7,931 nucleotides of DNA from JAJRWS01 sp039831705 (GTDB taxonomy: Bacteria; Planctomycetota; Planctomycetia; Pirellulales; Lacipirellulaceae), in NCBI GenBank assembly GCA_039831705.1, contig JBDOMT010000166.1, positions 1 to 7,931 of the forward strand, read 5' to 3'. Position numbers and translations under genes: made by a program. The notes under the pieces were generated by a model. It worked only from the letters and a program-made list of their open reading frames with translations, made no database searches and had not been told where the DNA came from. Shown here one piece after another: positions 1 through 5,801 of this stretch (positions within the stretch are counted from its first letter, which is position 1; each line of letters opens with the position of its first letter).

Positions 1-2
1 AA

Positions 3-113
3 GGGCGACAGCGAGTGGCCCAAGCGGAAAATTGGTTTCGTTCAAAACGGCTGCTGTCGCCGCTGCGCGGCTATTATGCCCGCTTTGCCCGGTATCGAAG
101 TACGCTTCCATAG
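3..113 (+). CDS. C-terminal fragment of an unidentified protein (partial, tentative)
   Basis: Frame 3 is open from the left edge of the window to a TAG at 111-113 and gives about 36 residues ending in RYRSTLP. The stretch is strongly basic (eight Arg, one Lys) with aromatic residues (ENWFRSKRLL, RGYYARFARY) and looks more like real protein than the other two + frames. Frame 1 is also open, to a TGA at 130-132, but reads as a Cys-rich, unlikely peptide. A small hairpin with a T-run begins 20 nt after the TAG, which fits the end of a gene. No family can be named from so short a piece, and the reading frame is an inference from composition only. Confidence 0.3.
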   Translation, partial: GRQRVAQAENWFRSKRLLSPLRGYYARFARYRSTLP

Positions 114-132
114 CCTAGTTCTACTGAAGTGA

Positions 133-154
133 TCGCCTGAAGGCGAGGGTTTTT
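133..154 (+). terminator. weak rho-independent terminator
   Basis: TCGCC (133-137) pairs with GGCGA (142-146) around the tetraloop TGAA. Three G and a run of five T (150-154) follow. The stem is only 5 bp, so termination would be modest. Its place just after the possible gene end at 113 is the main support. Confidence 0.4.
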
Positions 155-443
155 AGATCCCAGTAGGAGACAATAACTTATCTAACTTTCAATGGCGTCT
201 CTGTCATTCTGATGGAATTTCGGATTGGGTGGGTTACCTGCACATTGAATGGCACCCCAATTTGAACCGCGAAACTGTGATTTGTTGTAAGACGAATTCC
301 ACATGCCGTCGCTCCTAGGGTGTGACTCACGCTGCATACATGATATTCGTTTCAAGTAAACTTTCGCTGTATCGGTGGAACCTCCCAGGGTTGCACAACT
401 GAGGCCCTTGTTTAGCCGCAGGTGCAAGCACTGGTCGAACCGC

Positions 444-460
444 ACATGTCTTGAACATGT
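444..460. promoter_or_regulatory. 17-bp dyad, possible operator
   Basis: ACATGT (444-449) and ACATGT (455-460) are separated by 5 nt (CTTGA). Because ACATGT is itself a palindrome, the site is both an inverted and a direct repeat. It ends 7 bp upstream of the possible -35 box at 468, a position suited to a dimeric regulator. No regulator gene lies nearby, so its role is inferred from form and position. Confidence 0.35.
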
Positions 461-467
461 TTCTCCC

Positions 468-496
468 TTGACGGGCGGTGGCCATTCATCTATTTC
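468..496 (+). promoter_or_regulatory. possible sigma70-type promoter for the 552 gene
   Basis: TTGACG (468-473, 5 of 6 matches to the -35 consensus) is followed after 17 nt by TATTTC (491-496, only 3 of 6 to the -10 consensus). It lies about 55 bp before the start of the downstream gene and next to the dyad at 444-460. The -10 box is poor, so this is tentative. Confidence 0.25.
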
Positions 497-551
497 ACGT
501 ACCACTCATTGATGATTCGATTATTTCTGCTTGCTATTCCACCGATAGGCT

Positions 552-2147
552 GTGCGGACCCGTATGCTTTCCTCAACCTCAATTTCTGTCCGGAACACTC
601 CGATATTACATCTGCTATTTCTGTGGGCGGCGCCGAGCCTGCTGTTGCTGGTGTTCCCTGGATGCCGGGGGGCCACGAGTGTTCAAGTGGACGTTCTGGA
701 ACAAGAATTGCGACAACAGGAAGACTATATTTACGAATTAGAGGACTATCTGGTTGAGTATTCTGATAAGCTCAGACGGGCCCGCTGCACCAATCTCTCA
801 GATTCTGGCACTGGGACCAAGAAAAGCAACCCATCCATCCAATCAGCCCAGCCAGAAATCATTCTGGACGGTGACGACTTGGGTGGACTGCCCGATGACA
901 TCCCCGAAGACATCCCAATCCTGCCACAACCAGAGATTGAAGATAACCCCGAATCGGCTACTCCGTTGCTGATAACGCCACCCGCGGAAAACCAGCAATC
1001 CCCTACTCCCGATGATTTCGATGATTTCGAAGTCCCCGATGTAGAAATTGAAGACCCTGGTGCAAATCACCTGAACGGAGCGTCTCTTCCCTGGCCCATT
1101 GCCGATGTCGAGACTAACGTGAGCAACCCATTGCAGGTTGCAACTTCTACCAACCCCTTGATGATCCCCAACCCGGTCGGCTACCGCTCTATCTTGGAAC
1201 GACCGCTAAGTGATTCACCTGAATATCCTGTGCACCAAGCAGCAAAGAATAGTGCGAACCCTAATTCTCAGGAATCTGCCGATCCATCTGCCAACCCATC
1301 TATCGACGGACCGTCTGCTGATGCCCAGGCTTGGGACAGTTCGACTCTGGGAAATGCCTTCGAAGAGGAAGAGACCGCCGCCATCGATCGGATTGTCATC
1401 CAGCAATTGCTGCATCAATCGCCAAGCCGGCATCCCAACGAAGGCCACGCTCCTCAAGATTCCTCCCCCCAACCCACAACCTCGCAACGCAGCCTATTGG
1501 CCGTCGTGGAAATTCGCGACTTGACCAACGAACCGGTGGAAGCAGTGGGCAAACTGTCGCTGATGGTGATGGCAATCTCCGCTTCTACTGAATCCATTGC
1601 ATCCCACTTACCTGGTCGCAGCAAACCTCGGCGAATACAGCGTTGGGACTTTTCTGCGGAAGAAGTCTCCCTGGCTTGGCAATCATCCTCCTTAGGTGAT
1701 GGGCTGCACCTGGAAATGCCACTAGCAGCAGAACGTCTGCCGCAAGAATCGCTGGAATTGTGGGCCCGGTTGGTCACGATCGATGGCCAAAAGCATCTGA
1801 CAAAAAGGCCATTTCACCCACAACAGTTGGTGGCATGGCAGAACCCACCGCTTGTCACTCCTGAGGATGAAATTTCGCCAGTCATCATGGAAGGCGCCAT
1901 CCGTTTGACCGACAGCACAACGCAAGAACGCACTTCTCCACTCCGGAAAGAAAGTCACCATGATCGCCTGCAACCTATCCAACACCAGGCAACGATCCCC
2001 CATCATGCAATCGGGGCAACAGGGATTACCCCTCAGTGGCGCGCAGCGCAAACCCAAGCTTTGCTGCCAGCACGCATCCCGGCCGCCTCTGGCACATCGC
2101 CACGTTGGATGGCCCAAGCAGCAACGGATCAATCACGCACGAACTAA
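552..2147 (+). CDS. planctomycete-type secreted or lipid-anchored protein with coiled coil and C-terminal beta-type domain
   Basis: The 531-residue reading starts at GTG 552, two codons after an in-frame TAG (546-548); ATG 564 is an alternative, and neither has a good ribosome binding site. Residues 17-36 are a hydrophobic export segment ending LLLVFPGC, with Cys38 in a poor lipobox, so lipid anchoring is possible but not certain. Residues 46-78 (VDVLEQELRQQEDYIYELED and following) are heptad-like and predict a coiled coil. Residues 80-310 are a low-complexity linker rich in Asp, Glu, Pro, Ser and Asn. Residues 314-420 look like a folded beta domain with RIQRWDFSAEE (361-371) and WARLVTIDGQK (404-414). 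The tail carries two related motifs, GITPQWRAAQ (491) and GTSPRWMAQA (514). I recognise the coiled-coil and RWDF pattern as recurring in Planctomycetota proteins of unknown function. A structural or envelope role is inference. Confidence 0.75.
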   Translation: MRTRMLSSTSISVRNTPILHLLFLWAAPSLLLLVFPGCRGATSVQVDVLEQELRQQEDYIYELEDYLVEYSDKLRRARCTNLSDSGTGTKKSNPSIQSAQPEIILDGDDLGGLPDDIPEDIPILPQPEIEDNPESATPLLITPPAENQQSPTPDDFDDFEVPDVEIEDPGANHLNGASLPWPIADVETNVSNPLQVATSTNPLMIPNPVGYRSILERPLSDSPEYPVHQAAKNSANPNSQESADPSANPSIDGPSADAQAWDSSTLGNAFEEEETAAIDRIVIQQLLHQSPSRHPNEGHAPQDSSPQPTTSQRSLLAVVEIRDLTNEPVEAVGKLSLMVMAISASTESIASHLPGRSKPRRIQRWDFSAEEVSLAWQSSSLGDGLHLEMPLAAERLPQESLELWARLVTIDGQKHLTKRPFHPQQLVAWQNPPLVTPEDEISPVIMEGAIRLTDSTTQERTSPLRKESHHDRLQPIQHQATIPHHAIGATGITPQWRAAQTQALLPARIPAASGTSPRWMAQAATDQSRTN

Positions 2148-2452
2148 GCCGGTTCCAAAATCTGAATTTTGATACCGGTCACCATCTCCTTTACCTGTTC
2201 GCGATGCCGATCCATGTGGGGCGCCCGCAGGTGATCCTGAAGCGCTTCGACGCTTTCCCACCGTTCCACCACCGTCACTGCATTCTCCCGAACAGGCTCT
2301 TGTATTTCAATGGGCGTAGCCACATCAATGGCTGGCCCATATTCGATACAACCCACTTCAGCACGTACTAACGGCACCAATTTACGGAATGCGGCCAGAA
2401 AATCTTGCCGCTTCCCAGTTGCCACCTCAATCACAGCAATCACATGAATCAT
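2144..2452 (-). CDS. antibiotic biosynthesis monooxygenase (ABM)-domain protein, YgiN-like
   Basis: The 102-residue protein has the size and pattern of the ABM family, dimeric ferredoxin-like alpha/beta barrels that act without metal or cofactor as quinol monooxygenases, or are of unknown function. Visible features are the first strand MIHVIAVIEV, the helix FLAAFRKLVPLVRAE, the turn GCIEYG (34-39), and VVERWESVEALQDHL (61-75) followed by APHMDRH (77-83), matching the family's ExW...H...PH pattern. ATG 2452 is preferred; GTG 2455 just upstream adds one residue. AAGGA (2465-2461 on the - strand) is an acceptable ribosome binding site for either. Its stop codon overlaps that of the convergent gene ending at 2147 in the shared CTAA (2144-2147). 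No neighbour indicates a substrate, so the enzymatic role is uncertain. Confidence 0.8.
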   Translation of the reverse strand: MIHVIAVIEVATGKRQDFLAAFRKLVPLVRAEVGCIEYGPAIDVATPIEIQEPVRENAVTVVERWESVEALQDHLRAPHMDRHREQVKEMVTGIKIQILEPA

Positions 2453-2555
2453 CACTAATATCCTTTCGCCTAGTGCTATGTCTAGAATGAGTTTACTCGT
2501 AGCTGTGGCTTCCAGCGGCCGTCGTTGTATTCAGCTGCTGGCAAATTAGCCATAA

Positions 2556-2574
2556 GCCCGGAGGGGTGGCACAG
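2556..2574 (+). repeat. degenerate half copy of the 2744-2797 element
   Basis: GCCCGGAGGGGTGGCACAG on the + strand matches 15 of 19 positions of the reverse complement of 2775-2793 (GCCCGGAGGATCGACACAG). Its expected pairing arm is absent, so it looks like a decayed or partial copy in the opposite orientation. Confidence 0.5.
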
Positions 2575-2578
2575 TCCT

Positions 2579-2732
2579 AACCGGTGCCGTGACGGCTTGT
2601 TGATTTAGTCAGCCGCAAGGCGTTAGCCCTCGGTTCTGACCTCGCCACAAAACCGGGGGCTAACGCCCTGCGGCTGATGTGATCGAAACCAATGGGCACT
2701 CTATCAACAGCCCGGTGAGGCATCGGTTTTTT
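2579..2732. repeat. nested palindromic REP-like element
   Basis: Three sets of arms nest around one centre. The outer arms are AACCGGTGCC (2579-2588) with GGCATCGGTT (2719-2728), 9 of 10. The middle arms are TGTTGA (2598-2603) with TCAACA (2704-2709). The inner stem of 27 bp (2609-2635 with 2651-2677) has only two mismatches and a 15-nt loop. A run of six T (2727-2732) follows the outer arm on the + strand, but no + strand gene reads into it. The form is that of an intergenic mobile palindrome. Similar phrases recur in planctomycete intergenic DNA in my memory, which I cannot verify here. Confidence 0.65.
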
Positions 2733-2743
2733 AAGCAACCAGC

Positions 2744-2797
2744 TTAGGGCCGGTGGGTCGACACAATACGATAGCTGTGTCGATCCTCCGGGCCTAA
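2744..2797. repeat. long imperfect hairpin, second REP-like element
   Basis: The 22-nt arms 2744-2765 and 2776-2797 pair with three mismatches around the 10-nt loop ATACGATAGC. The best-paired parts are TCGACACA (2758-2765) with TGTGTCGA (2776-2783), and TTAGG...CCGG with CCGG...CCTAA at the base. It lies about 140 bp downstream of the gap stop codon and may act as a processing or stability hairpin for that mRNA. It lacks an immediate T-tail in either direction. Confidence 0.6.
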
Positions 2798-2815
2798 AAA
2801 ACGGAGCTCTCTGTT

Positions 2816-2827
2816 ATTTGGCCAAAT
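2816..2827. repeat. 12-bp perfect palindrome
   Basis: ATTTGGCCAAAT is a perfect palindrome between the REP-like cluster and the 3' end of gap. No function is indicated; it could be a protein-binding site or chance. Confidence 0.3.
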
Positions 2828-2934
2828 GCCATTCGCCAAACGAATCTTTTCGCCAGCACCAAACAACAACTACGCCTCACAACGCAGGCATCACCCTAAA
2901 TGCAGCAGCGAAAAGTTCGGCTTGGCGCTAAGAC

Positions 2935-3951
2935 TCAGCCACCAATTCGAGCGATCAAATCTGCTGTCCGGCAACTGTAACCCCACTCATTGTCGTACCA
3001 GCTCACCACCTTCAGCATGTTGCCAGCGATAACTTGGGTGAAGTCCGCGGCAAAGATTGAGCTGTGGGATTCCCCGATGATGTCGGTCGATACGAGTGGA
3101 TCTTCTGAGTAGCAGAGAATCCCTTTCATGGGGCCCTCAGCAGCCGCTTTAATGGCACTGTTCACTTCGGCCTCAGTGGTATCCTTGTTGAGCACTACCG
3201 TCAAATCGACAACACTGGCGTTTGGTACAGGAACTCGCAAAGCAATTCCTGTGAGTTTTCCCTGCAATTCGGGGATGACCAATCCAACCGCTTTAGCCGC
3301 ACCCGTGGAAGTTGGGATAATATTTTGTGCGGCACTGCGAGCCCGATAGGGGTCCGCATGAGGCATATCCTGCACCCGTTGATCGTTGGTGTAGGCATGC
3401 ACCGTGGTCATCAACCCCTTTTCAATGCCAAATGATTCATGCAACACCTTGGCGACAGGAGCCAGGCAGTTGGTCGTACAACTGGCATTGCTGATGCACT
3501 TCAGATCTGACGTCAATTGATCATCATTCACACCTAACACGCAGGTCAAATCGGCACCATCCTTGGCCGGCTGGCTGAGCACAACTTTTTTTGCTCCAGC
3601 GGCAAGGTGGGTGTCGTAGCCGGCCCTGTCTGCAGTCGCTCGGCTGGCAAAAATACCCGTACTTTCCACCACAACGTCAATTCCCAGGTCAGCCCAGGGC
3701 AACTCTGCCGGATCGCGAACGGCCATCGCTCGGATTTTCTTGCCGTCGACAATCAGATGGTCATCATCATGTTCCACAACACCGGGAAAACGGCGGTGAG
3801 TACTGTCATATTTCAATAAAGTAGCAAGCATTTTGTTGTCTGTTAGATCGTTAATCGCAACAACCTCGAACTCATCCGCTCGGGCATGCAAATTACGAAA
3901 TGTCAAACGACCAATACGTCCAAAACCATTGATAGCGACTCGAATCGACAC
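2935..3951 (-). CDS. gap: type I glyceraldehyde-3-phosphate dehydrogenase
   Basis: This cytoplasmic glycolytic enzyme oxidises glyceraldehyde 3-phosphate to 1,3-bisphosphoglycerate with NAD and inorganic phosphate. The 338-residue protein is of normal length and colinear with the family. It has NGFGRIGR (8-15) for the Rossmann fold, Asp35 in INDLTD (the residue usually favouring NAD over NADP), ESTGIF (96-101), the catalytic SNASCTTNC with Cys158, and HAYTNDQ with catalytic His185. Substrate-phosphate residues lie in TSTGAAKAVG (214-223) and the C-terminal signature is SWYDNEWGYS (317-326). The start is GTG, supported by a good ribosome binding site (AGGAG at 3962-3958) six bases before it. 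A promoter with a perfect TATAAT lies about 36 bp upstream. It is divergent from panB, and no other glycolytic gene is adjacent. Confidence 0.97.
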   Translation of the reverse strand: MSIRVAINGFGRIGRLTFRNLHARADEFEVVAINDLTDNKMLATLLKYDSTHRRFPGVVEHDDDHLIVDGKKIRAMAVRDPAELPWADLGIDVVVESTGIFASRATADRAGYDTHLAAGAKKVVLSQPAKDGADLTCVLGVNDDQLTSDLKCISNASCTTNCLAPVAKVLHESFGIEKGLMTTVHAYTNDQRVQDMPHADPYRARSAAQNIIPTSTGAAKAVGLVIPELQGKLTGIALRVPVPNASVVDLTVVLNKDTTEAEVNSAIKAAAEGPMKGILCYSEDPLVSTDIIGESHSSIFAADFTQVIAGNMLKVVSWYDNEWGYSCRTADLIARIGG

Positions 3952-3957
3952 GTTTCT

Positions 3958-3962
3958 CTCCT
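3958..3962 (-). promoter_or_regulatory. ribosome binding site deciding the GTG start of gap
   Basis: On the - strand AGGAG is followed by six bases and then GTG. This is one of the few clear Shine-Dalgarno sequences in the window. It fixes the GTG at 3951-3949 as the start, giving the expected N terminus MSIRVAINGFGRIGR. Confidence 0.7.
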
Positions 3963-3986
3963 AACCTTGTGGGAATGAAGCCAGAG

Positions 3987-4016
3987 ATTATACCTCCATG
4001 GCCCACTACCGCACAA
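3987..4016 (-). promoter_or_regulatory. sigma70-type promoter of gap
   Basis: On the - strand TATAAT (3992-3987) matches the -10 consensus perfectly. TTGTGC (4016-4011) lies 18 nt upstream as a weak -35 box. Transcription would start near 3980, giving a leader of about 30 nt containing the AGGAG site. The upstream edge abuts the heptamer array at 4021-4048. Confidence 0.5.
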
Positions 4017-4020
4017 GGGC

Positions 4021-4116
4021 CTGCGAGGAGTGAGGCATGAGGATCTAGAAACGGAAAACACTCCTGCGATACCCCTAGATTCTCGCTCCTAGATCCTCGT
4101 CCTTCACCCACTCCTT
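4021..4116. repeat. inverted pair of CT-phased heptanucleotide arrays
   Basis: On the - strand, 4048 to 4021 reads as four contiguous heptamers: CTAGATC, CTCATGC, CTCACTC and CTCGCAG. On the + strand, 4075-4102 reads CTAGATT, CTCGCTC, CTAGATC and CTCGTCC, followed by two poorer units to 4116. The arrays face each other across 26 nt (4049-4074). The pairing includes GAGGATCTAG (4039-4048) with CTAGATCCTC (4089-4098) and GGAGTG (4027-4032) with CACTCC (4109-4114). The right array also repeats directly with a 14-nt period (4074 and 4088, 11 of 12 matches). It fills the spacer between the divergent gap and panB genes. Confidence 0.65.
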
Positions 4117-4198
4117 CCCCTCCAGCGTCTTGTCCGGTAGCTTGAATGGCATGGCGCATTGCGATACCACCGTAAATGGCGAATCTCATCCTCGACGG

Positions 4199-5053
4199 AT
4201 GACTGTCCCCAGATTTTCTGCGCTCAAATCCTCTGCTAACATTCCCACGGGTAACGGGCACTCTCCGAAAAGGGACTCCCAAGATGGGGAGTCACCGGGC
4301 GGTAATGCGGGCCAAAAAATCACAATGATAACCGCCTACGACCATTCCATGGCCAAATTGGTCGATGGTGCGGATGTCGAGGGCATCCTGGTGGGCGACA
4401 GCATGTCCATGGTTGTCCAGGGACATGAAAACACTCTTCCGGTAACACTTGACGAAATCATCTATCACGCTGAAATGGTTGGCCGTGCGGTGCAGCACTC
4501 GCTCGTGGTGGTCGACATGCCGTTTCCCAGTTACCATCTTGGCTGCCATAAGGCCATCGAAAATGCCGCGCGAGTCCTTAAAGAAACTCGCTGTCAGGCA
4601 GTCAAATTGGAGGGGGGAGCGGAACAGGCAGAAACAATCGCTGCGCTGGTCTCGGCCGGAATTCCCGTCATGGCCCACTGCGGCCTGCGTCCACAAAACA
4701 TTCACGTGTTAGGTGGCTACCGAGTACAACGTGACCAGGAGGCTCTCATGAACGATGCCCAGGCTGCTGCTGATGCGGGTGCCTTCGCTATGGTGCTAGA
4801 GTGTATCCCCACAGAAATCGCCCGCACCATTACCAACACGATTACCATCCCCACCATAGGCATCGGGGCAGGCCCCGATTGTGATGGTCAAGTATTGGTG
4901 CTACACGATGTACTGGGGCTCCAAACCGATTACGTGCCACGCTTTGTAAAGGCCTATGCAAATTTGCAAGATACCATTACCCAAGCTGTTCGCCAGTTTC
5001 GAGACGAGGTCCGGGATGGTCAGTTCCCAGGACCAGAGCATGGATATAAATAG
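4199..5053 (+). CDS. panB: 3-methyl-2-oxobutanoate hydroxymethyltransferase (ketopantoate hydroxymethyltransferase)
   Basis: PanB is a cytoplasmic TIM-barrel enzyme. It transfers a hydroxymethyl group from 5,10-methylenetetrahydrofolate to 2-oxoisovalerate, the first committed step to pantothenate and CoA. All usual active-site residues are visible in 284-residue numbering: Asp67 in LVGDSMSMVVQG (a metal ligand in the family), Asp106 in VVVDMPFPSY, Lys136 and Glu138 in AVKLEGG, His160 in MAHCGLRPQ and Glu201 in LECIP, plus IGIGAGPDCDGQ. ATG 4199 is chosen because MTVPRFSALK fits the family's N terminus; TTG 4130 and ATG 4151 give implausible extensions. Residues 11-38, rich in Gly, Ser, Asn and Pro, are about 23 residues longer than the usual short linker here. 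No clear ribosome binding site is seen. A terminator follows at 5079-5121. Other pan genes are not in the window. Confidence 0.95.
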   Translation: MTVPRFSALKSSANIPTGNGHSPKRDSQDGESPGGNAGQKITMITAYDHSMAKLVDGADVEGILVGDSMSMVVQGHENTLPVTLDEIIYHAEMVGRAVQHSLVVVDMPFPSYHLGCHKAIENAARVLKETRCQAVKLEGGAEQAETIAALVSAGIPVMAHCGLRPQNIHVLGGYRVQRDQEALMNDAQAAADAGAFAMVLECIPTEIARTITNTITIPTIGIGAGPDCDGQVLVLHDVLGLQTDYVPRFVKAYANLQDTITQAVRQFRDEVRDGQFPGPEHGYK

Positions 5054-5078
5054 GGTTCCCGGTGAAAGGGTCAGGTAC

Positions 5079-5121
5079 AAGTTTTCGGCTTGCACGTTTA
5101 TTGCGTCAAGCCAAACTTTTT
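5079..5121 (+). terminator. rho-independent terminator of panB
   Basis: AAGTTT-TC-GGCTTG (5079-5092) pairs with CAAGCCAAACTT (5107-5118), giving a 12-bp stem with a 2-nt bulge and a 14-nt loop. A run of five T (5117-5121) overlaps the base of the stem. It lies 25 bp after the panB stop codon. Confidence 0.7.
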
Positions 5122-5249
5122 AGATTGACATGGAGTTTCTAGTATCGGAGTAACATTGATTCGGTATTGAATGTGCTAAAAAGATTCGTTTGCCTGGAGG
5201 GCTATCGCCAGTAAAAGCACCCTGTTTGTCACGATTCTCACTTTGTTTT

Positions 5250-5320
5250 CTGTACTCTCAACTCTAGACACTCAACTCTTTCAGACCCCGCCCTCCTGAT
5301 TTTTAACTCTCATCTCTGAC
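5250..5320 (+). repeat. CT-phased heptanucleotide tract at the 3' end of the DCC gene
   Basis: Consecutive heptamers are CTGTACT (5250), CTCAACT (5257), CTAGACA (5264), CTCAACT (5271) and CTTTCAG (5278). The nine-base CTCAACTCT recurs exactly 14 nt apart (5257 and 5271). After a 22-nt break two more units follow, CTCTCAT (5307) and CTCTGAC (5314), shifted by one base. These last units overlap the stop and final codons of the - strand gene ending at 5310. Unlike the tracts at 4021 and 7715, no facing inverted array is evident. Confidence 0.55.
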
Positions 5321-5801
5321 ATACCCCATCTTCACAGGCTCTGGCACCGCTGAGTCGGTATCGATTTGTTGCAATCAGTCGATACAGGGGCTTCCAAAGC
5401 AACATACTGCCGGGAAAGTAAAGCAGGGGAGCCGCCCACCAAAGTCGACGTAAACGCCTCGTGAGGTAGCGAATTGCCGCAGGTCCCCAATGGAAAATCT
5501 GCGCTTGTTCTGGACCCCGATTTTCCACAATGCACATCTCCTGCATCAAACGTTGATACAGTGGACGTTCAGGCGCCATCTCGGGCCAACGGCTGGCAAC
5601 CTCCGAATCGTGTAGCGACAGATAGGCCAGCCGATTGCCGCCGTCCCACCAGGGCAATTTCCCCACCTGAGACCTGCAGATCCGGCAATTCCCGTCATAC
5701 AGAACCACATCTGCATGAGGATAGTCTGCAGGGCAGGGGAGTGACCGCCCTTCGCGGTTGGCCCCTTCGTTGTTGATATTTACGACACTACTCATATTCA
5801 T
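5310..5801 (-). CDS. DCC-family (DUF393) thiol-disulfide oxidoreductase-like protein
   Basis: The 163-residue protein carries the family signature near its N terminus: VVLYDGNCRICRSQV (32-46), with the DxxC-x2-C pattern of Asp36, Cys39 and Cys42. The family is predicted to be thioredoxin-like and redox active, but its substrates are unknown. A Trp-rich hydrophobic stretch (121-144) could associate with the membrane, and the tail has a further pair, CEDGVC (156-161). Residues 1-30 are not conserved in character and hold a single Cys23. ATG 5801 gives the longest form; ATG 5795 would start at MSSVVNINN. Neither has a ribosome binding site. The gene converges on panB and appears to be a single-gene unit. 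The 3' end overlaps the heptamer tract at 5250-5320. Confidence 0.85.
   Translation of the reverse strand: MNMSSVVNINNEGANREGRSLPCPADYPHADVVLYDGNCRICRSQVGKLPWWDGGNRLAYLSLHDSEVASRWPEMAPERPLYQRLMQEMCIVENRGPEQAQIFHWGPAAIRYLTRRLRRLWWAAPLLYFPGSMLLWKPLYRLIATNRYRLSGARACEDGVCQR

Larger units (their letters stand above)
155..551. other. about 400-base spacer without a convincing gene
   Basis: No frame here looks coding. The longest open frame (182-505 on the - strand) has a composition typical of chance reading, with scattered Cys, Ser, Asn and Arg and no recognisable motif. The right end holds a small dyad (444-460) and a possible promoter (468-496) serving the gene at 552. An AGGAG at 164-168 leads to no usable reading frame. 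The rest may be decayed sequence; I see no repeat or RNA structure I can name in 155-440. Confidence 0.5.
2453..2934. other. gene-free spacer dominated by palindromic repeats
   Basis: This region lies between the 5' end of the ABM gene and the 3' end of gap, both on the - strand. It contains a nested palindromic element (2579-2732), a second long hairpin (2744-2797), a degenerate half copy (2556-2574) and a perfect 12-bp palindrome ATTTGGCCAAAT (2816-2827). Two CT-type heptamers, CTTTCGC and CTAGTGC, sit at 2463-2476. No clean intrinsic terminator for gap is visible: ATTCG/CGAAT arms at 2832-2846 are weak, although a T-run occurs on the - strand at 2801-2796. No gene is supported here. Confidence 0.7.

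Noticed and set aside
182..505. 107-codon open frame on the - strand in the left spacer
   Set aside because: Its composition is chance-like, with no motif, no ribosome binding site and no recognisable family; it lies where a promoter for the 552 gene is expected.
2826..3032. 68-codon + strand open frame over the gap 3' end
   Set aside because: It is largely antisense to gap and its flanking spacer, with no supporting features.
4021..4116. Heptamer arrays considered as a CRISPR or classical microsatellite
   Set aside because: Units are 7 nt with no unique spacers, so this is not CRISPR; they vary too much for a simple perfect microsatellite.
4130..4198. Upstream starts for panB (TTG 4130, ATG 4151)
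   Set aside because: They add residues with no family resemblance, and the TTG start lies just past the heptamer array; MTVPRF at 4199 fits the known PanB N terminus.
3893..4282. 129-codon - strand open frame across the gap-panB spacer
   Set aside because: It overlaps gap, its promoter and panB in other frames and has no protein-like features.
5125..5130. Perfect TTGACA after the panB terminator
   Set aside because: No acceptable -10 box lies 16-18 nt downstream, and no + strand gene follows before 6068.
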